DNA from: Spirosoma aerolatum
GTDB taxonomy: Bacteria; Bacteroidota; Bacteroidia; Cytophagales; Spirosomataceae
DNA length: 64,000 nucleotides
Direction: 5' to 3'
Assembly (NCBI RefSeq): GCF_002056795.1
Contig: NZ_CP020104.1
Location: forward strand, 2,615,001 to 2,679,000
Shown here piece by piece: positions 1 to 7,943 of this stretch (within the stretch, counting starts at the first letter, position 1; each line of letters opens with the position of its first letter). A program made the translations under genes and the position numbers. The notes beneath the pieces are model-generated. The model ran no database searches and had not been told where the DNA came from. It saw only the letters and a program-made list of their open reading frames with translations.

Positions 1-493
1 GCAGGAAAAAGAATATACGGGTACGTTAGTGCTCGGTAAAACAACCCCTTCGGTCGACCTGGAAACGGGATTCGATGCTGAATTCAACACAACGGGTATT
101 ACAGCCGATCAGATTCAGGCAGCAGCTCAACAGTTGACGGGCGACATCTTGCAGGTGCCCCCCATTTACTCAGCTGTGCGGGTCAATGGAGAACGGCTCT
201 ATGAAAAAGCCCGACGTGGCGAAACCGCTGACCGTGTGGAGGGAGGTATTAAGGCTCGGCAGGTGACGGTTTCTGCTTTTGAGGTTGATGCCAGCCGTTT
301 CCCTGAAGTAGATTTTCGCATCGTATGTTCGAAAGGCACCTATATTCGCAGTCTCGTACGCGATTTGGGGATGTTACTCAACAATGGTGCCTATATGAGT
401 AGCCTGCGTCGAACGCGGATTGGTCATTTTCGTATCGAAGAAGCCCATACCATCGACGAGTTTATAAAGATAAGTCGTGAGTCATCAGTTTGA
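1..493 (+). CDS. truB: tRNA pseudouridine synthase B, C-terminal part (5' end outside window)
   Basis: The reading frame is open from base 2 to the TGA at 491-493, so only the C-terminal half is inside the window. TruB converts U55 in the T loop of elongator tRNAs to pseudouridine in the cytoplasm. Visible family blocks are YTGTLVLGKTTPSVDLETG at the very start, the VRVNGERLYEKAR block and CSKGTYIRSLVRDLG near residue 110 of the visible part. No separate PUA extension is seen; the protein ends soon after RRTRIGHF, as short bacterial TruB proteins do. It lies 64 bp upstream of ribF on the same strand, a common pairing, and the stop codon sits inside a long hairpin. An apparent GTG start at 29 is internal and should not be used. 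Confidence 0.95.
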   Translation, partial: QEKEYTGTLVLGKTTPSVDLETGFDAEFNTTGITADQIQAAAQQLTGDILQVPPIYSAVRVNGERLYEKARRGETADRVEGGIKARQVTVSAFEVDASRFPEVDFRIVCSKGTYIRSLVRDLGMLLNNGAYMSSLRRTRIGHFRIEEAHTIDEFIKISRESSV

Positions 494-544
494 AAAAGTC
501 AGCAATAGTAACGTTGCCGACTTTTTCAAACTGATGACTCACGA
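475..544. repeat. 26-bp perfect inverted repeat overlapping the truB stop
   Basis: Arms 475-500 and 519-544 are perfect reverse complements; the 18-nt loop has a further GCAA/TTGC pairing (502-505 with 514-517). The 5' arm contains the last codons and the stop of truB and the 3' arm ends 13 bp before the ribF start. There is no T tract, so it is not a classical intrinsic terminator; it could end truB mRNA, protect 3' ends or limit ribF translation. The repeat is certain, the role is inferred. Confidence 0.85.
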
Positions 545-557
545 TTAGCGACTGAAC

Positions 558-1490
558 ATGATTATTTACAACGGTCTCAACGACATACAACCTTTAGTCA
601 ATGCGGTAGTTACCAGCGGTACATTTGATGGGGTTCATTTAGGCCATCAGACGATTCTGGCGCGGCTAACTGAGATAGCCCAAACGAATGGGGGCGAGTC
701 GGTGCTGATTACCTATTGGCCGCATCCGCGAACGGTCGTATCAAACGATAGTCAGAATCTACGATTGCTGACCTCGCTCGACGAAAAAATTGAACTGATC
801 GATCAGGCAGGTGTCGATCATCTGGTGGTTATTCCGTTCACGCGTTCGTTTTCTGAACTGACATCCGAGCAATATATCCGCCAGATTCTGATCGATAAAA
901 TTGGTACTAAGAAGCTGGTTATTGGCTACGACCACCGTTTTGGCCGCGATCGCGAAGGCGGGTTTGAATATATTCGTGCTCATCAGAATGAGTATGGATT
1001 TGAGGTGGAAGAAATACCCCGTCAGGATGTGGATGCAGTAGGGGTTAGTTCGTCTAAAATTCGGGCGGCCCTGAACGAAGGCAATGTTCACACCGCAAAT
1101 CGCTTGCTGGGACGTGCTTACAACCTGACAGGTACGATTGTAAAAGGCCGTCAGTTGGGCCGTACGATTGGCTTCCCTACGGCCAACATGCAGGTCGATG
1201 ATCCAACAAAATTAATTCCTGCCAATGGGGTGTATGCGGTTGAGGTGGCGTACGGTGGACAAACGCTGGGTGGAATGCTTAACATCGGATTCCGCCCGAC
1301 TGTGGCGGGGACGCACCAAACCATCGAGACGTATATTTTCGATTTTGACAAGGACATCTACGGCGAACACATGACCCTGAAATTTCGGGAGTTTCTGCGC
1401 CCGGAGCAAAAATTCGACGGCCTTCCTGCACTCGTAGCTCAATTGAAACGAGACGAGGAAACGGCGCGGGTAGTGCTTAGTCAGAAGTAA
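558..1490 (+). CDS. ribF: Bifunctional riboflavin kinase / FAD synthetase
   Basis: Makes FMN from riboflavin and then FAD. The N-terminal adenylyltransferase domain (about residues 15-165) shows GTFDGVHLGH at 21-30 with the HLGH nucleotidyltransferase signature and the SSSKIR block near 165. The C-terminal flavokinase domain (about 185-310) has the GRQLGRTIGFPTANM block that binds ATP/flavin. Length (310 aa) is normal for the bifunctional bacterial enzyme. It follows truB by 64 bp in the same direction. The methionine at 558 is chosen because the MIIYNGL start fits family N-termini and no in-frame alternative precedes it. Confidence 0.96.
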   Translation: MIIYNGLNDIQPLVNAVVTSGTFDGVHLGHQTILARLTEIAQTNGGESVLITYWPHPRTVVSNDSQNLRLLTSLDEKIELIDQAGVDHLVVIPFTRSFSELTSEQYIRQILIDKIGTKKLVIGYDHRFGRDREGGFEYIRAHQNEYGFEVEEIPRQDVDAVGVSSSKIRAALNEGNVHTANRLLGRAYNLTGTIVKGRQLGRTIGFPTANMQVDDPTKLIPANGVYAVEVAYGGQTLGGMLNIGFRPTVAGTHQTIETYIFDFDKDIYGEHMTLKFREFLRPEQKFDGLPALVAQLKRDEETARVVLSQK

Positions 1491-1510
1491 TTAAAGATGG
1501 TCAAGGATTG

Positions 1511-2767
1511 TCAGGCTACGCTCGCCAATCCCTGGCCAATATGTTTTCCGGCTACATACCCCGTAGTCCAGGCATTTTGAAAGTTGAACCCCCCGGTAAT
1601 CCCGTCAATATCCAGGACTTCGCCCGCGAAAAATAGACCGGGTTGGGCTTTGCTTTCGAGTGTTTGCGGATTCAGACTGTCAACGGCAATGCCTCCGCAG
1701 GTAACGAACTCGTCTTTAAAGGTCGTTTTCCCAACAACCTGAAACTGGCTGTTGGTCAGTCGCTCAATTAATCGATTCAGCAATTTGGCAGGTAAGTCGG
1801 CCCAGCGTTGTGCGTCGGTCATGCCTGACTCCGACACAAAAATCTGCCATAACCGATTCGGTAAACCGAACGGATTTTGTGAAGATACCTGTTTCCGTCC
1901 ATTTTGCTGGCGGAAGTCCTGGAGCAGGTTGCGAAGTTGATGCTCGTTGAGCGTAGGAGTCCAGTTGATTCGAAGGACAAATCGGTAGTCCATAGCGGCC
2001 AGTTCACGAGCCGCCCAGGCCGACAGACGCAGAATAGCCGGGCCACTAAACCCCCAATGCGTCAGCAGCAATGGGCCACGTTGTTCCTGTTTGGTTCCTT
2101 TTATGGAAACGGCCGCATCAACAACCGATACACCTGCTAAGGGTAATAAATAACTCTCGGGTACATTAAACGTGAACAATGAAGGAACGGGCGATACCAG
2201 GGCTTCGGCTTGTTGAGGCAGCCAATGATAAGAGGACGCTTGTGGATAGCCACCAGTAGCAATCAAGACCCGATCGGCCTGAATAACCTCGTCGTTCAGC
2301 AGGGTTAGGTGCCAGATTGTTTGTCCATCATCCGTTTTCGTAGGGGTAAGTGTCGATACCCCACAACTGGTCTGCACCTGAATACCCAGTCGACGGGCGG
2401 TGCCCATCAGGCAGGTTACGATGGTTTCGGAGGTGTTCGTCGATGGAAACATGCGGCCATCCGCTTCTGTTTTCAACGCAACCCCGTGCGCTTCGAACCA
2501 GCGTACGGTGGCCGTAGCATCGAACTGATTCAATAGATTGCGTAATGGTTTCTCACCACGGGGGTAATATTTAACCAGTTTTTTATTGTCGAAACAGGCA
2601 TGGGTAACATTGCAGCGCCCCCCGCCCGAAATACGGACTTTATTCAAGACCGTTCGGCTCTTCTCTAAAATTGTGATTGTGGCGTCAGGAAAGGTTTCGG
2701 CAGCTGTGATGGCCCCGAAAAAACCGGCTGCTCCACCACCAATGACAATAATGCGTAAAGATGACAT
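1511..2767 (-). CDS. BaiN/HI0933-like NAD(P)/FAD-dependent flavoprotein
   Basis: Flavoprotein of the HI0933/BaiN family; the biological substrate is usually unknown (a flavin-linked oxidoreductase). The N-terminus from M at 2767 runs straight into the dinucleotide-binding fold IIVIGGGAAGFFGAI, followed by the family block GGRCNVTHA and ending with the C-terminal FAD block FAGEVLDIDGITGGFNFQNA. The frame stays open to 2875, but the extra 36 residues are not flavoprotein-like, and starting at MSSLR puts the Rossmann strand at the usual position. It converges with ribF with only 20 bp between the stops. Family assignment is firm; reaction is not known from sequence. Confidence 0.9.
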   Translation of the reverse strand: MSSLRIIVIGGGAAGFFGAITAAETFPDATITILEKSRTVLNKVRISGGGRCNVTHACFDNKKLVKYYPRGEKPLRNLLNQFDATATVRWFEAHGVALKTEADGRMFPSTNTSETIVTCLMGTARRLGIQVQTSCGVSTLTPTKTDDGQTIWHLTLLNDEVIQADRVLIATGGYPQASSYHWLPQQAEALVSPVPSLFTFNVPESYLLPLAGVSVVDAAVSIKGTKQEQRGPLLLTHWGFSGPAILRLSAWAARELAAMDYRFVLRINWTPTLNEHQLRNLLQDFRQQNGRKQVSSQNPFGLPNRLWQIFVSESGMTDAQRWADLPAKLLNRLIERLTNSQFQVVGKTTFKDEFVTCGGIAVDSLNPQTLESKAQPGLFFAGEVLDIDGITGGFNFQNAWTTGYVAGKHIGQGLASVA

Positions 2768-2892
2768 GGAGGGGTAACAGTCATTTTGAATTTCATGTTC
2801 CGGGAGATAAGTGAATAGATCAGATCGACGGCGGCAGTACCTCTTTTGTAACGACCAGCCTATAACATCAAACAAAAACTTAACTTTGGCCT

Positions 2893-3951
2893 ATGCATCT
2901 GAAACCTCGCTTTTCACCAAAAAATACAACCCGCCGGGGCTTCCGTCTACGGGGAAATACACTCGTAACGCTGTTTATCTTTTTCCTGATCGGGTTATTT
3001 CTGCATTACGGCGGCAAAACGAAGCCAGTAGTTGCCTTTTGGAACGATGTTCGGGAGATCATTGGCCTGGGCCGTTCCCGACCAGACCGGGAGCGAGATA
3101 ACCCATACAAAGCGCCCGAACCTGACCAATCGTCGGATGTGGCTACCGACAATCGAAACAAATCACGGTCGGATGAAAGCGAGGCTTCCGATGGCGATCG
3201 AAATTCGCCATCGGAAGCTTCCTCGGGTAATCAACGGTTCGATTTCGAAAAACAGGCCGATTTCCTGCTGCCCCAGTCCAAATGGAATGGCGATTTGATC
3301 CGCCACGAAGGCTATACCCTTAGCTATCGCGATCAATATAAAGACGCCGAATGGGTGGCTTATCCCTTGCTTTCGTATGAAACCCGAGGAGATGCCGATC
3401 GTAAAAACGAACAGTTCAAACCGGACCCATCTGTCGAAAATGGAACAGCCTTACCATCCGACTATACCCGATCAGGTTACGACCGGGGCCACCTGGCCCC
3501 GGCTGGCGATTTTAAATTTTCGCAGCGAATCATGCGCGAAACGTTTTTTATGAGCAACATCACCCCACAGGCCCCGGATTTTAACCGGGGTATCTGGAGT
3601 GATCTGGAAAGTCTGGTGCGTACCTGGGCCCGTCGGGATAATGGCTTGTATGTCATTACAGGACCCGTACTGAAACCTGGTTTGCCTACCATCGGAAAAA
3701 GTACGGAGGTGAGTGTACCCCAAAAATTTTACAAAGTCATCCTGTATTGCAATAAGCCTGAAATCCGGATGATTGGCTTCCTGCTCGACAACGAAGGCTC
3801 AACGGAATCGCTGAAATCATTCGTGGTACCGGTTGATTTAATCGAGCAGCTAACGGGCATTGATTTCTTTCCCAAAATCCCCGACGACCTGGAACGTAAA
3901 CTGGAAAGCAAAAGCCGTGAAGAAATGGTGGATGAGTGGTTTAGCAATTGA
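2893..3951 (+). CDS. Membrane-anchored DNA/RNA non-specific endonuclease (NUC family)
   Basis: A 352-residue protein with a basic N-terminus, one membrane segment at about residues 23-40 (TLVTLFIFFLIGLFLHYGG), a charged low-complexity linker rich in D, R, S and E (about 55-115), and a beta-beta-alpha metal nuclease domain from about 120 to the end. The catalytic motif is the DRGH of SGYDRGHLAPAGDF, with the metal-binding asparagine expected in the downstream MSNITPQAPDFNRGIW block. It should face the periplasm and degrade nucleic acid, for nutrition or as a barrier to incoming DNA. It starts 125 bp from the divergent flavoprotein. A second, truncated NUC-family lipoprotein is present at 51286-51573. 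Confidence 0.9.
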   Translation: MHLKPRFSPKNTTRRGFRLRGNTLVTLFIFFLIGLFLHYGGKTKPVVAFWNDVREIIGLGRSRPDRERDNPYKAPEPDQSSDVATDNRNKSRSDESEASDGDRNSPSEASSGNQRFDFEKQADFLLPQSKWNGDLIRHEGYTLSYRDQYKDAEWVAYPLLSYETRGDADRKNEQFKPDPSVENGTALPSDYTRSGYDRGHLAPAGDFKFSQRIMRETFFMSNITPQAPDFNRGIWSDLESLVRTWARRDNGLYVITGPVLKPGLPTIGKSTEVSVPQKFYKVILYCNKPEIRMIGFLLDNEGSTESLKSFVVPVDLIEQLTGIDFFPKIPDDLERKLESKSREEMVDEWFSN

Positions 3952-3957
3952 ACCAGG

Positions 3958-4734
3958 CTACTGATTCGGATTGATGAGCATGGGGGTTTTGCCGTCGGTA
4001 ACGATGATTTTGGCATTGGGCGAAGTGGCTAGCTGCCGGAAGGCTTCGATGGTTTTATATTCGATAATCTGCTTGTTGAGGGCTTCCGAAATAATTTTTT
4101 GGGAATCCGCGATGCCTTTGGCTTCAATCACTTTCCGATCGGCTTCTTTGTGCTCTTTTTGCAGAATAAACTCCATCTGCTGAGCCTGTTGTTCGGCTTC
4201 GAGCTTTTGTTCAATGGACTGAGCCAGCCCTTTAGGTAACTCGATGCTTTTCATGAGTACGCTTTCCACGACAATGCCTCTTGGTTCCAGTACCTTATGC
4301 ATTTCGGCCGCGATTTCCTTTTCGATCTCTTCGCGCTGACCGGTGTACATATCTTTCGCATAAAAACGGGCACAGACATCCGCTGCTGCCGATCGGAATA
4401 CACTCACAATAACAACGCTTTCATATTTTTCGCCAATGGTAGTCAGTACCTGAGGGGCCTTTTCGGGCACAATTCGGTAAAGAACAGCCATTTCGGCACT
4501 GATGTTGAGCCCTTCTTTAGATGGGATATTTTCCAGGGCTAGCGGTAAATTAATGGTCCGTGTGGGTACCCGGATTATGGTCGTCGTGAACGGGTTATAC
4601 CCGTGAATGCCCGCCCCTTTTACCGATGGGTCCAGCTTTCCGAATCGACGTTTTACCCCTACTTCTCCCTGACGGATCGTGGTACAACTACTTACCAGGT
4701 AGATAGCTAATGCGCAGAGTATTAGATTTTTCAT
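3958..4734 (-). CDS. SPFH/prohibitin-domain lipoprotein
   Basis: 258 aa. Residues 1-17 form a lipoprotein signal (LVSSC lipobox, Cys17), so the protein is likely anchored by lipid rather than by a membrane helix. The SPFH (prohibitin/stomatin) domain runs from about residue 20 to 180, recognised by GEVGVKRRFGKLDP, the central NISAEMAVLYRI strand and the VLEPRGIVVESVLMKSIELPKGL block; a long charged helix (EQKLEAEQQAQQMEFILQKEHKEADRKVIEAKG, described by position about 175-210) follows. Prohibitin-like proteins form membrane rings that control proteases or membrane order. Lipid anchoring is an inference from the signal; partner unknown. The gene ends 6 bp from the nuclease gene on the other strand. 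Confidence 0.88.
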   Translation of the reverse strand: MKNLILCALAIYLVSSCTTIRQGEVGVKRRFGKLDPSVKGAGIHGYNPFTTTIIRVPTRTINLPLALENIPSKEGLNISAEMAVLYRIVPEKAPQVLTTIGEKYESVVIVSVFRSAAADVCARFYAKDMYTGQREEIEKEIAAEMHKVLEPRGIVVESVLMKSIELPKGLAQSIEQKLEAEQQAQQMEFILQKEHKEADRKVIEAKGIADSQKIISEALNKQIIEYKTIEAFRQLATSPNAKIIVTDGKTPMLINPNQ

Positions 4735-4803
4735 GATTGTTAGCGAAAAATGAATTGTTACGCTAACTACTCACCGGTGCATTAACCCCTTATTGAAACC
4801 GAA

Positions 4804-5262
4804 TTAAGTTGTTATTAAACTTTGTTGGGAAATTAAAAACGCCTGTAGCTCATCAGGCCGCTGGGTGCCAATCGTGATGATCGTATTCCCTTTTTTGGTA
4901 ATACGCAGTCCTTTACTGCCCGCAATATTATACACCCAGCCATCGAAACCCAGACGGATGCCATAGCCAACCCAGCCGTAGTGCGTTACGGTAGCTGATT
5001 GGATTGATGTCCAGGGAATGGTACGCCAGGTGAAAACGGGAAAAACCTGGTAATGAATCCCTTGTTCATCAATCTTGGTGTCTAGCCGCCAGACGTAGAT
5101 TAGGAGTATAACCAATAGGGTTACAATAGGACCACCCCAGGCAAAAGGCTCTTTACCAGCATCTGTAAGTAGTAAAGGCACTGTGGTGATTAACAGGGCA
5201 GCCACCAATAGTGTCCAGATCCACCATTGATGAAAGCGCTGGGATTCGGTAAAGGCATTCAT
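4804..5262 (-). CDS. Small membrane protein with PH-like domain
   Basis: 152 aa, two predicted membrane segments at about residues 15-33 and 43-60 followed by a soluble beta-rich region (FTWRTIPWTSIQSATVTHYGWVG..., then SKGLRITKKGNTIITIGTQRPDELQAFL). The pattern of a short two-helix hairpin plus a WxxI..A beta repeat with a closing helix is that of bacterial PH-like (bPH) membrane proteins, of unknown role. The start at 5262 lies one base before the stop of the upstream gene (5264), so the two are probably co-transcribed and translationally coupled. No catalytic residues are apparent. Confidence 0.75.
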   Translation of the reverse strand: MNAFTESQRFHQWWIWTLLVAALLITTVPLLLTDAGKEPFAWGGPIVTLLVILLIYVWRLDTKIDEQGIHYQVFPVFTWRTIPWTSIQSATVTHYGWVGYGIRLGFDGWVYNIAGSKGLRITKKGNTIITIGTQRPDELQAFLISQQSLITT

Positions 5263-5263
5263 C

Positions 5264-6526
5264 CTAGGTTTTCTGTTTCTTCTTCTTGGCTGCTGGGAAC
5301 AGGATATTGTTCAGAATCAGGCGATAACCGGCTGAGTTAGGATGCAGGTTAAGATCGGTTGGCTCCTCGCCAATTTCATGACGGTAATCTTCCGGGTCAT
5401 GGCCTCCGTAGAACGTGAAAAATCCCCGGCCATAAGGCGAATGAATATATCGGGCTTCGCCTACCGAGCGGTTTTCAGCCATAATGACTACTTCCGGTTT
5501 GATATAGGCTTTCTTAAACGCCGTCGTTTGCCCCATAAATCCTTTGATGACGTTCTGGTGATTTTGAGTCAGCATGGTTGGGATGGGGTCGTATTTGGCC
5601 GAGAACTGAAACAGCGTAAAGTAATCATTATGCTCGCTCAGGCCACGTTCCTCAGGTTGATTGTCGATGTTAGAAAACTCGATTAGGTACGGATTGGTAT
5701 AGACCTGAAAATTACGGAAGGCAAATGTCTGGCTGTAGTCCAGCTTGCTATTCGCGTTTGGGTCGGCAGGGTCACCATCGTAGAAAGAATCGACAATATC
5801 CGTGTTATGAGCCGACAGTGCGATGTCGTAGGTATCGGTTGCGTTGCACATCGCGAAGAGGTATCCACCACCGAGCACAAATTCACGGATTTTTTGGCTT
5901 ACGGCCAACTTAAGCTGAGGTACTTTGGTAAAGCCATATTTTCGGGCGATGGTTTCCGCTTCCCGTTTTTGGGCGATGTACCACGGCTGGTCTTTAAAGT
6001 GGAAGAACTTTCCATATTGTCCCGTAAAGTCCTCATGATGAAGGTGTAGCCAGTCGTATTCAGGCATTTTGCCATTCATCACCTCTTCGTCAAAAATCAC
6101 ATCGTAGGGAATTTCGGCGTAGGTCATCACCATCGTTACGGCATCGTCCCACGGCTGCTTGGTCTTGGGCGAATAGACGGCTACTTTGGGTGGTTTCTGG
6201 AGCTTAACGGCATCCATATTGGCATCGGCCGCTGCGATTTCGGACAATATCTGAGCCGATTGCGCATCAGAAATAACCTCGTAACTGACGCCCCGAATCA
6301 CCATTTCATTGATGAAGGCCTGCGATTGCGGCATCATGAACGAGCCACCCCGGTAGTTAAGCAACCAGTCGATTTCGGTATCATGTACTTTAAGAACCCA
6401 ATAGGCAATGCCATAGGCTTTAAGATGATTCTTCTGGGCATCGTCCATCGGAATCAGGATTTTAGAGGCCCAGACCTGACCAGCCAGACTCAGAATTAGG
6501 ATAAGCGGTAATAGCAGCCGTTTCAT
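5264..6526 (-). CDS. Conserved secreted Bacteroidota protein (often auto-labelled asparagine synthetase B)
   Basis: About 420 aa from M at 6526, which begins a clear signal peptide (MKRLLLPLILILSLAGQVWA). Upstream in-frame codons to 6640 overlap an inverted-repeat region and read as non-coding, so the internal start is chosen. The mature protein has a recognisable conserved block KILIPMDDAQKNHLKAYG, then DWLLNYRGGSF, and a later FTGQYGKFFHF region; the fold of the latter part suggests a glutamine-amidotransferase-like flavodoxin-type domain. From memory such proteins carry the name asparagine synthetase B in databases, but neither an N-terminal nucleophile Cys nor an ATP-pyrophosphatase loop is visible, and the protein is exported, so that name is not supported. 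Function unknown. Confidence 0.82.
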   Translation of the reverse strand: MKRLLLPLILILSLAGQVWASKILIPMDDAQKNHLKAYGIAYWVLKVHDTEIDWLLNYRGGSFMMPQSQAFINEMVIRGVSYEVISDAQSAQILSEIAAADANMDAVKLQKPPKVAVYSPKTKQPWDDAVTMVMTYAEIPYDVIFDEEVMNGKMPEYDWLHLHHEDFTGQYGKFFHFKDQPWYIAQKREAETIARKYGFTKVPQLKLAVSQKIREFVLGGGYLFAMCNATDTYDIALSAHNTDIVDSFYDGDPADPNANSKLDYSQTFAFRNFQVYTNPYLIEFSNIDNQPEERGLSEHNDYFTLFQFSAKYDPIPTMLTQNHQNVIKGFMGQTTAFKKAYIKPEVVIMAENRSVGEARYIHSPYGRGFFTFYGGHDPEDYRHEIGEEPTDLNLHPNSAGYRLILNNILFPAAKKKKQKT

Positions 6527-6604
6527 TGGTTTCCCCGTTAAAGATGCGCTTGGTAGTTTTGCTATAACGAAATATACACAAATATTGTGCAAGAATTTAA
6601 TTGT

Positions 6605-6670
6605 GAATGAGCGATTGAATGATTGAGACAAACTATTCACTCAATCACTCAATTACTCAATCACTCATTC
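6605..6670. repeat. Imperfect inverted repeat of GAATGATTGAG-type words before the permease gene
   Basis: Arm 6605-6627 and arm 6648-6670 match at 20 of 23 positions as reverse complements; the loop contains a further direct copy of the TCACTCAATCACTCAA word. The right arm ends 4 bp before the start codon of the next gene (6675), so folding would hide its ribosome binding region. Similar words occur at 56783-56860 and 58601-58675. Confidence 0.75.
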
Positions 6671-6674
6671 AAAA

Positions 6675-7913
6675 ATGAATCTGATTGAGAACATACGGGA
6701 AGGCCTTCGTTCGATTGCGGGTAATCGGCTTCGAACGATACTGACGTCGCTGATCATAGCCATTGGTATTACCTCGCTGGTAGGTATCCTGACCGCTATC
6801 GATGGGCTCCAGAACTCTGTAAACGATAGCTTTGCGGGTTTGGGAGCCAATACATTCAGCATTGTTGCCCGACAGGATGCCTTCCGGAGGGGCGGGCGTG
6901 TACTGCGGCAGGATGCACCTATCGATTATTTCGACGCTATCCAGTTTAAGCGCCGGTTTCCATATGGAGCCACTATTTCGGTGTCGTCGGTGATAGCTGG
7001 AGCTGCTCAGGCCAAGTTTGGCTCCCGGAAAACAAATCCTAATGTACAGCTTATTGGAGGTGATGATAATTTTTTGACCGTCAAGGCATTTACACTGCAA
7101 AGCGGCCGTAATCTGACGCAAAATGATCTGGAAAACTCGCTGAATGTCGCCATCATAGGGAGCGAAACGGCGAATACGTTATTTGAAAAAAAGATCAACC
7201 CGCTGAATCAATCGATTCGGGTGCTGGGAGCGCAATACAAAGTAATTGGTGTGCTCAATAAGAAAGGTGGATTTTCGGGTGGTGGCGAGGACCGAATGAT
7301 TCTGATTCCGCTGGATAACGCACGGGCACTGGCAGGTAACCGACAACTCTCATTTGATATAACGGCTTCTGCACCATCAGTCGCTAGTCAGGACGAGGCC
7401 GTAGAAGAAGCTCGCGGAACCATGCGACTAGTTCGTCGGGATCAACTTGGTCAGCCCGATTCGTTTGAAATTGAGCGGGCTGATGACCTGGCCAAAGAGA
7501 CTGAAACCATCAGTGGCTATCTGCGAATTGGTGGCTTTGGGATTGGGTTTATAACCTTGCTGGGTGCGTCGATTGCTTTACTGAACATCATGCTGGTGTC
7601 GGTTACGGAACGAACCCGCGAAATTGGTATCCGTAAATCGCTGGGTGCAACGCCCAAACGCATTCGTGAGCAATTCCTGATCGAAGCGATTGTTATTTGT
7701 ATACTGGGTGGTTTGGGCGGTATTGTTCTGGGCCTGGGCGTAGGTAACCTTATTGCTAGTTTGATCAGTCAGGGCAATGGTAGTTTTGTGGTGCCCTGGG
7801 GCTGGATGGGGTTAGGCATCGTTGTTTGCGTGTCGGTAGGCTTGTTTGCCGGTATTTATCCGGCCGTAAGGGCTTCCAAACTCGACCCGATCGAAGCATT
7901 GCGGTATGAATAA
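6675..7913 (+). CDS. MacB/FtsX-type ABC transporter permease
   Basis: 412 aa. One N-terminal membrane helix at about 18-40 (LTSLIIAIGITSLVGILTAI), an extracytoplasmic MacB-type core domain (about 45-270), then three membrane helices in the C-terminal FtsX domain, with the typical cytoplasmic loop VTERTREIGIRKSLGATPKRIREQFL that contacts the ATPase. MacB-type systems are mechanotransmission machines that move lipoproteins, peptides or toxins or signal across the inner membrane; substrate here unknown. No ATP-binding partner is next to it, so it must pair with an ATPase encoded elsewhere. The start is only 4 bp after an inverted repeat. Confidence 0.92.
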   Translation: MNLIENIREGLRSIAGNRLRTILTSLIIAIGITSLVGILTAIDGLQNSVNDSFAGLGANTFSIVARQDAFRRGGRVLRQDAPIDYFDAIQFKRRFPYGATISVSSVIAGAAQAKFGSRKTNPNVQLIGGDDNFLTVKAFTLQSGRNLTQNDLENSLNVAIIGSETANTLFEKKINPLNQSIRVLGAQYKVIGVLNKKGGFSGGGEDRMILIPLDNARALAGNRQLSFDITASAPSVASQDEAVEEARGTMRLVRRDQLGQPDSFEIERADDLAKETETISGYLRIGGFGIGFITLLGASIALLNIMLVSVTERTREIGIRKSLGATPKRIREQFLIEAIVICILGGLGGIVLGLGVGNLIASLISQGNGSFVVPWGWMGLGIVVCVSVGLFAGIYPAVRASKLDPIEALRYE

Positions 7914-7943
7914 AACATGAACGAATGGGTTTGCGGCACGCCT

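Noticed and set aside
5264..6526. Naming this gene asparagine synthetase B
   Set aside because: Exported protein without N-terminal Cys nucleophile or synthetase ATP loop; the label seems inherited.
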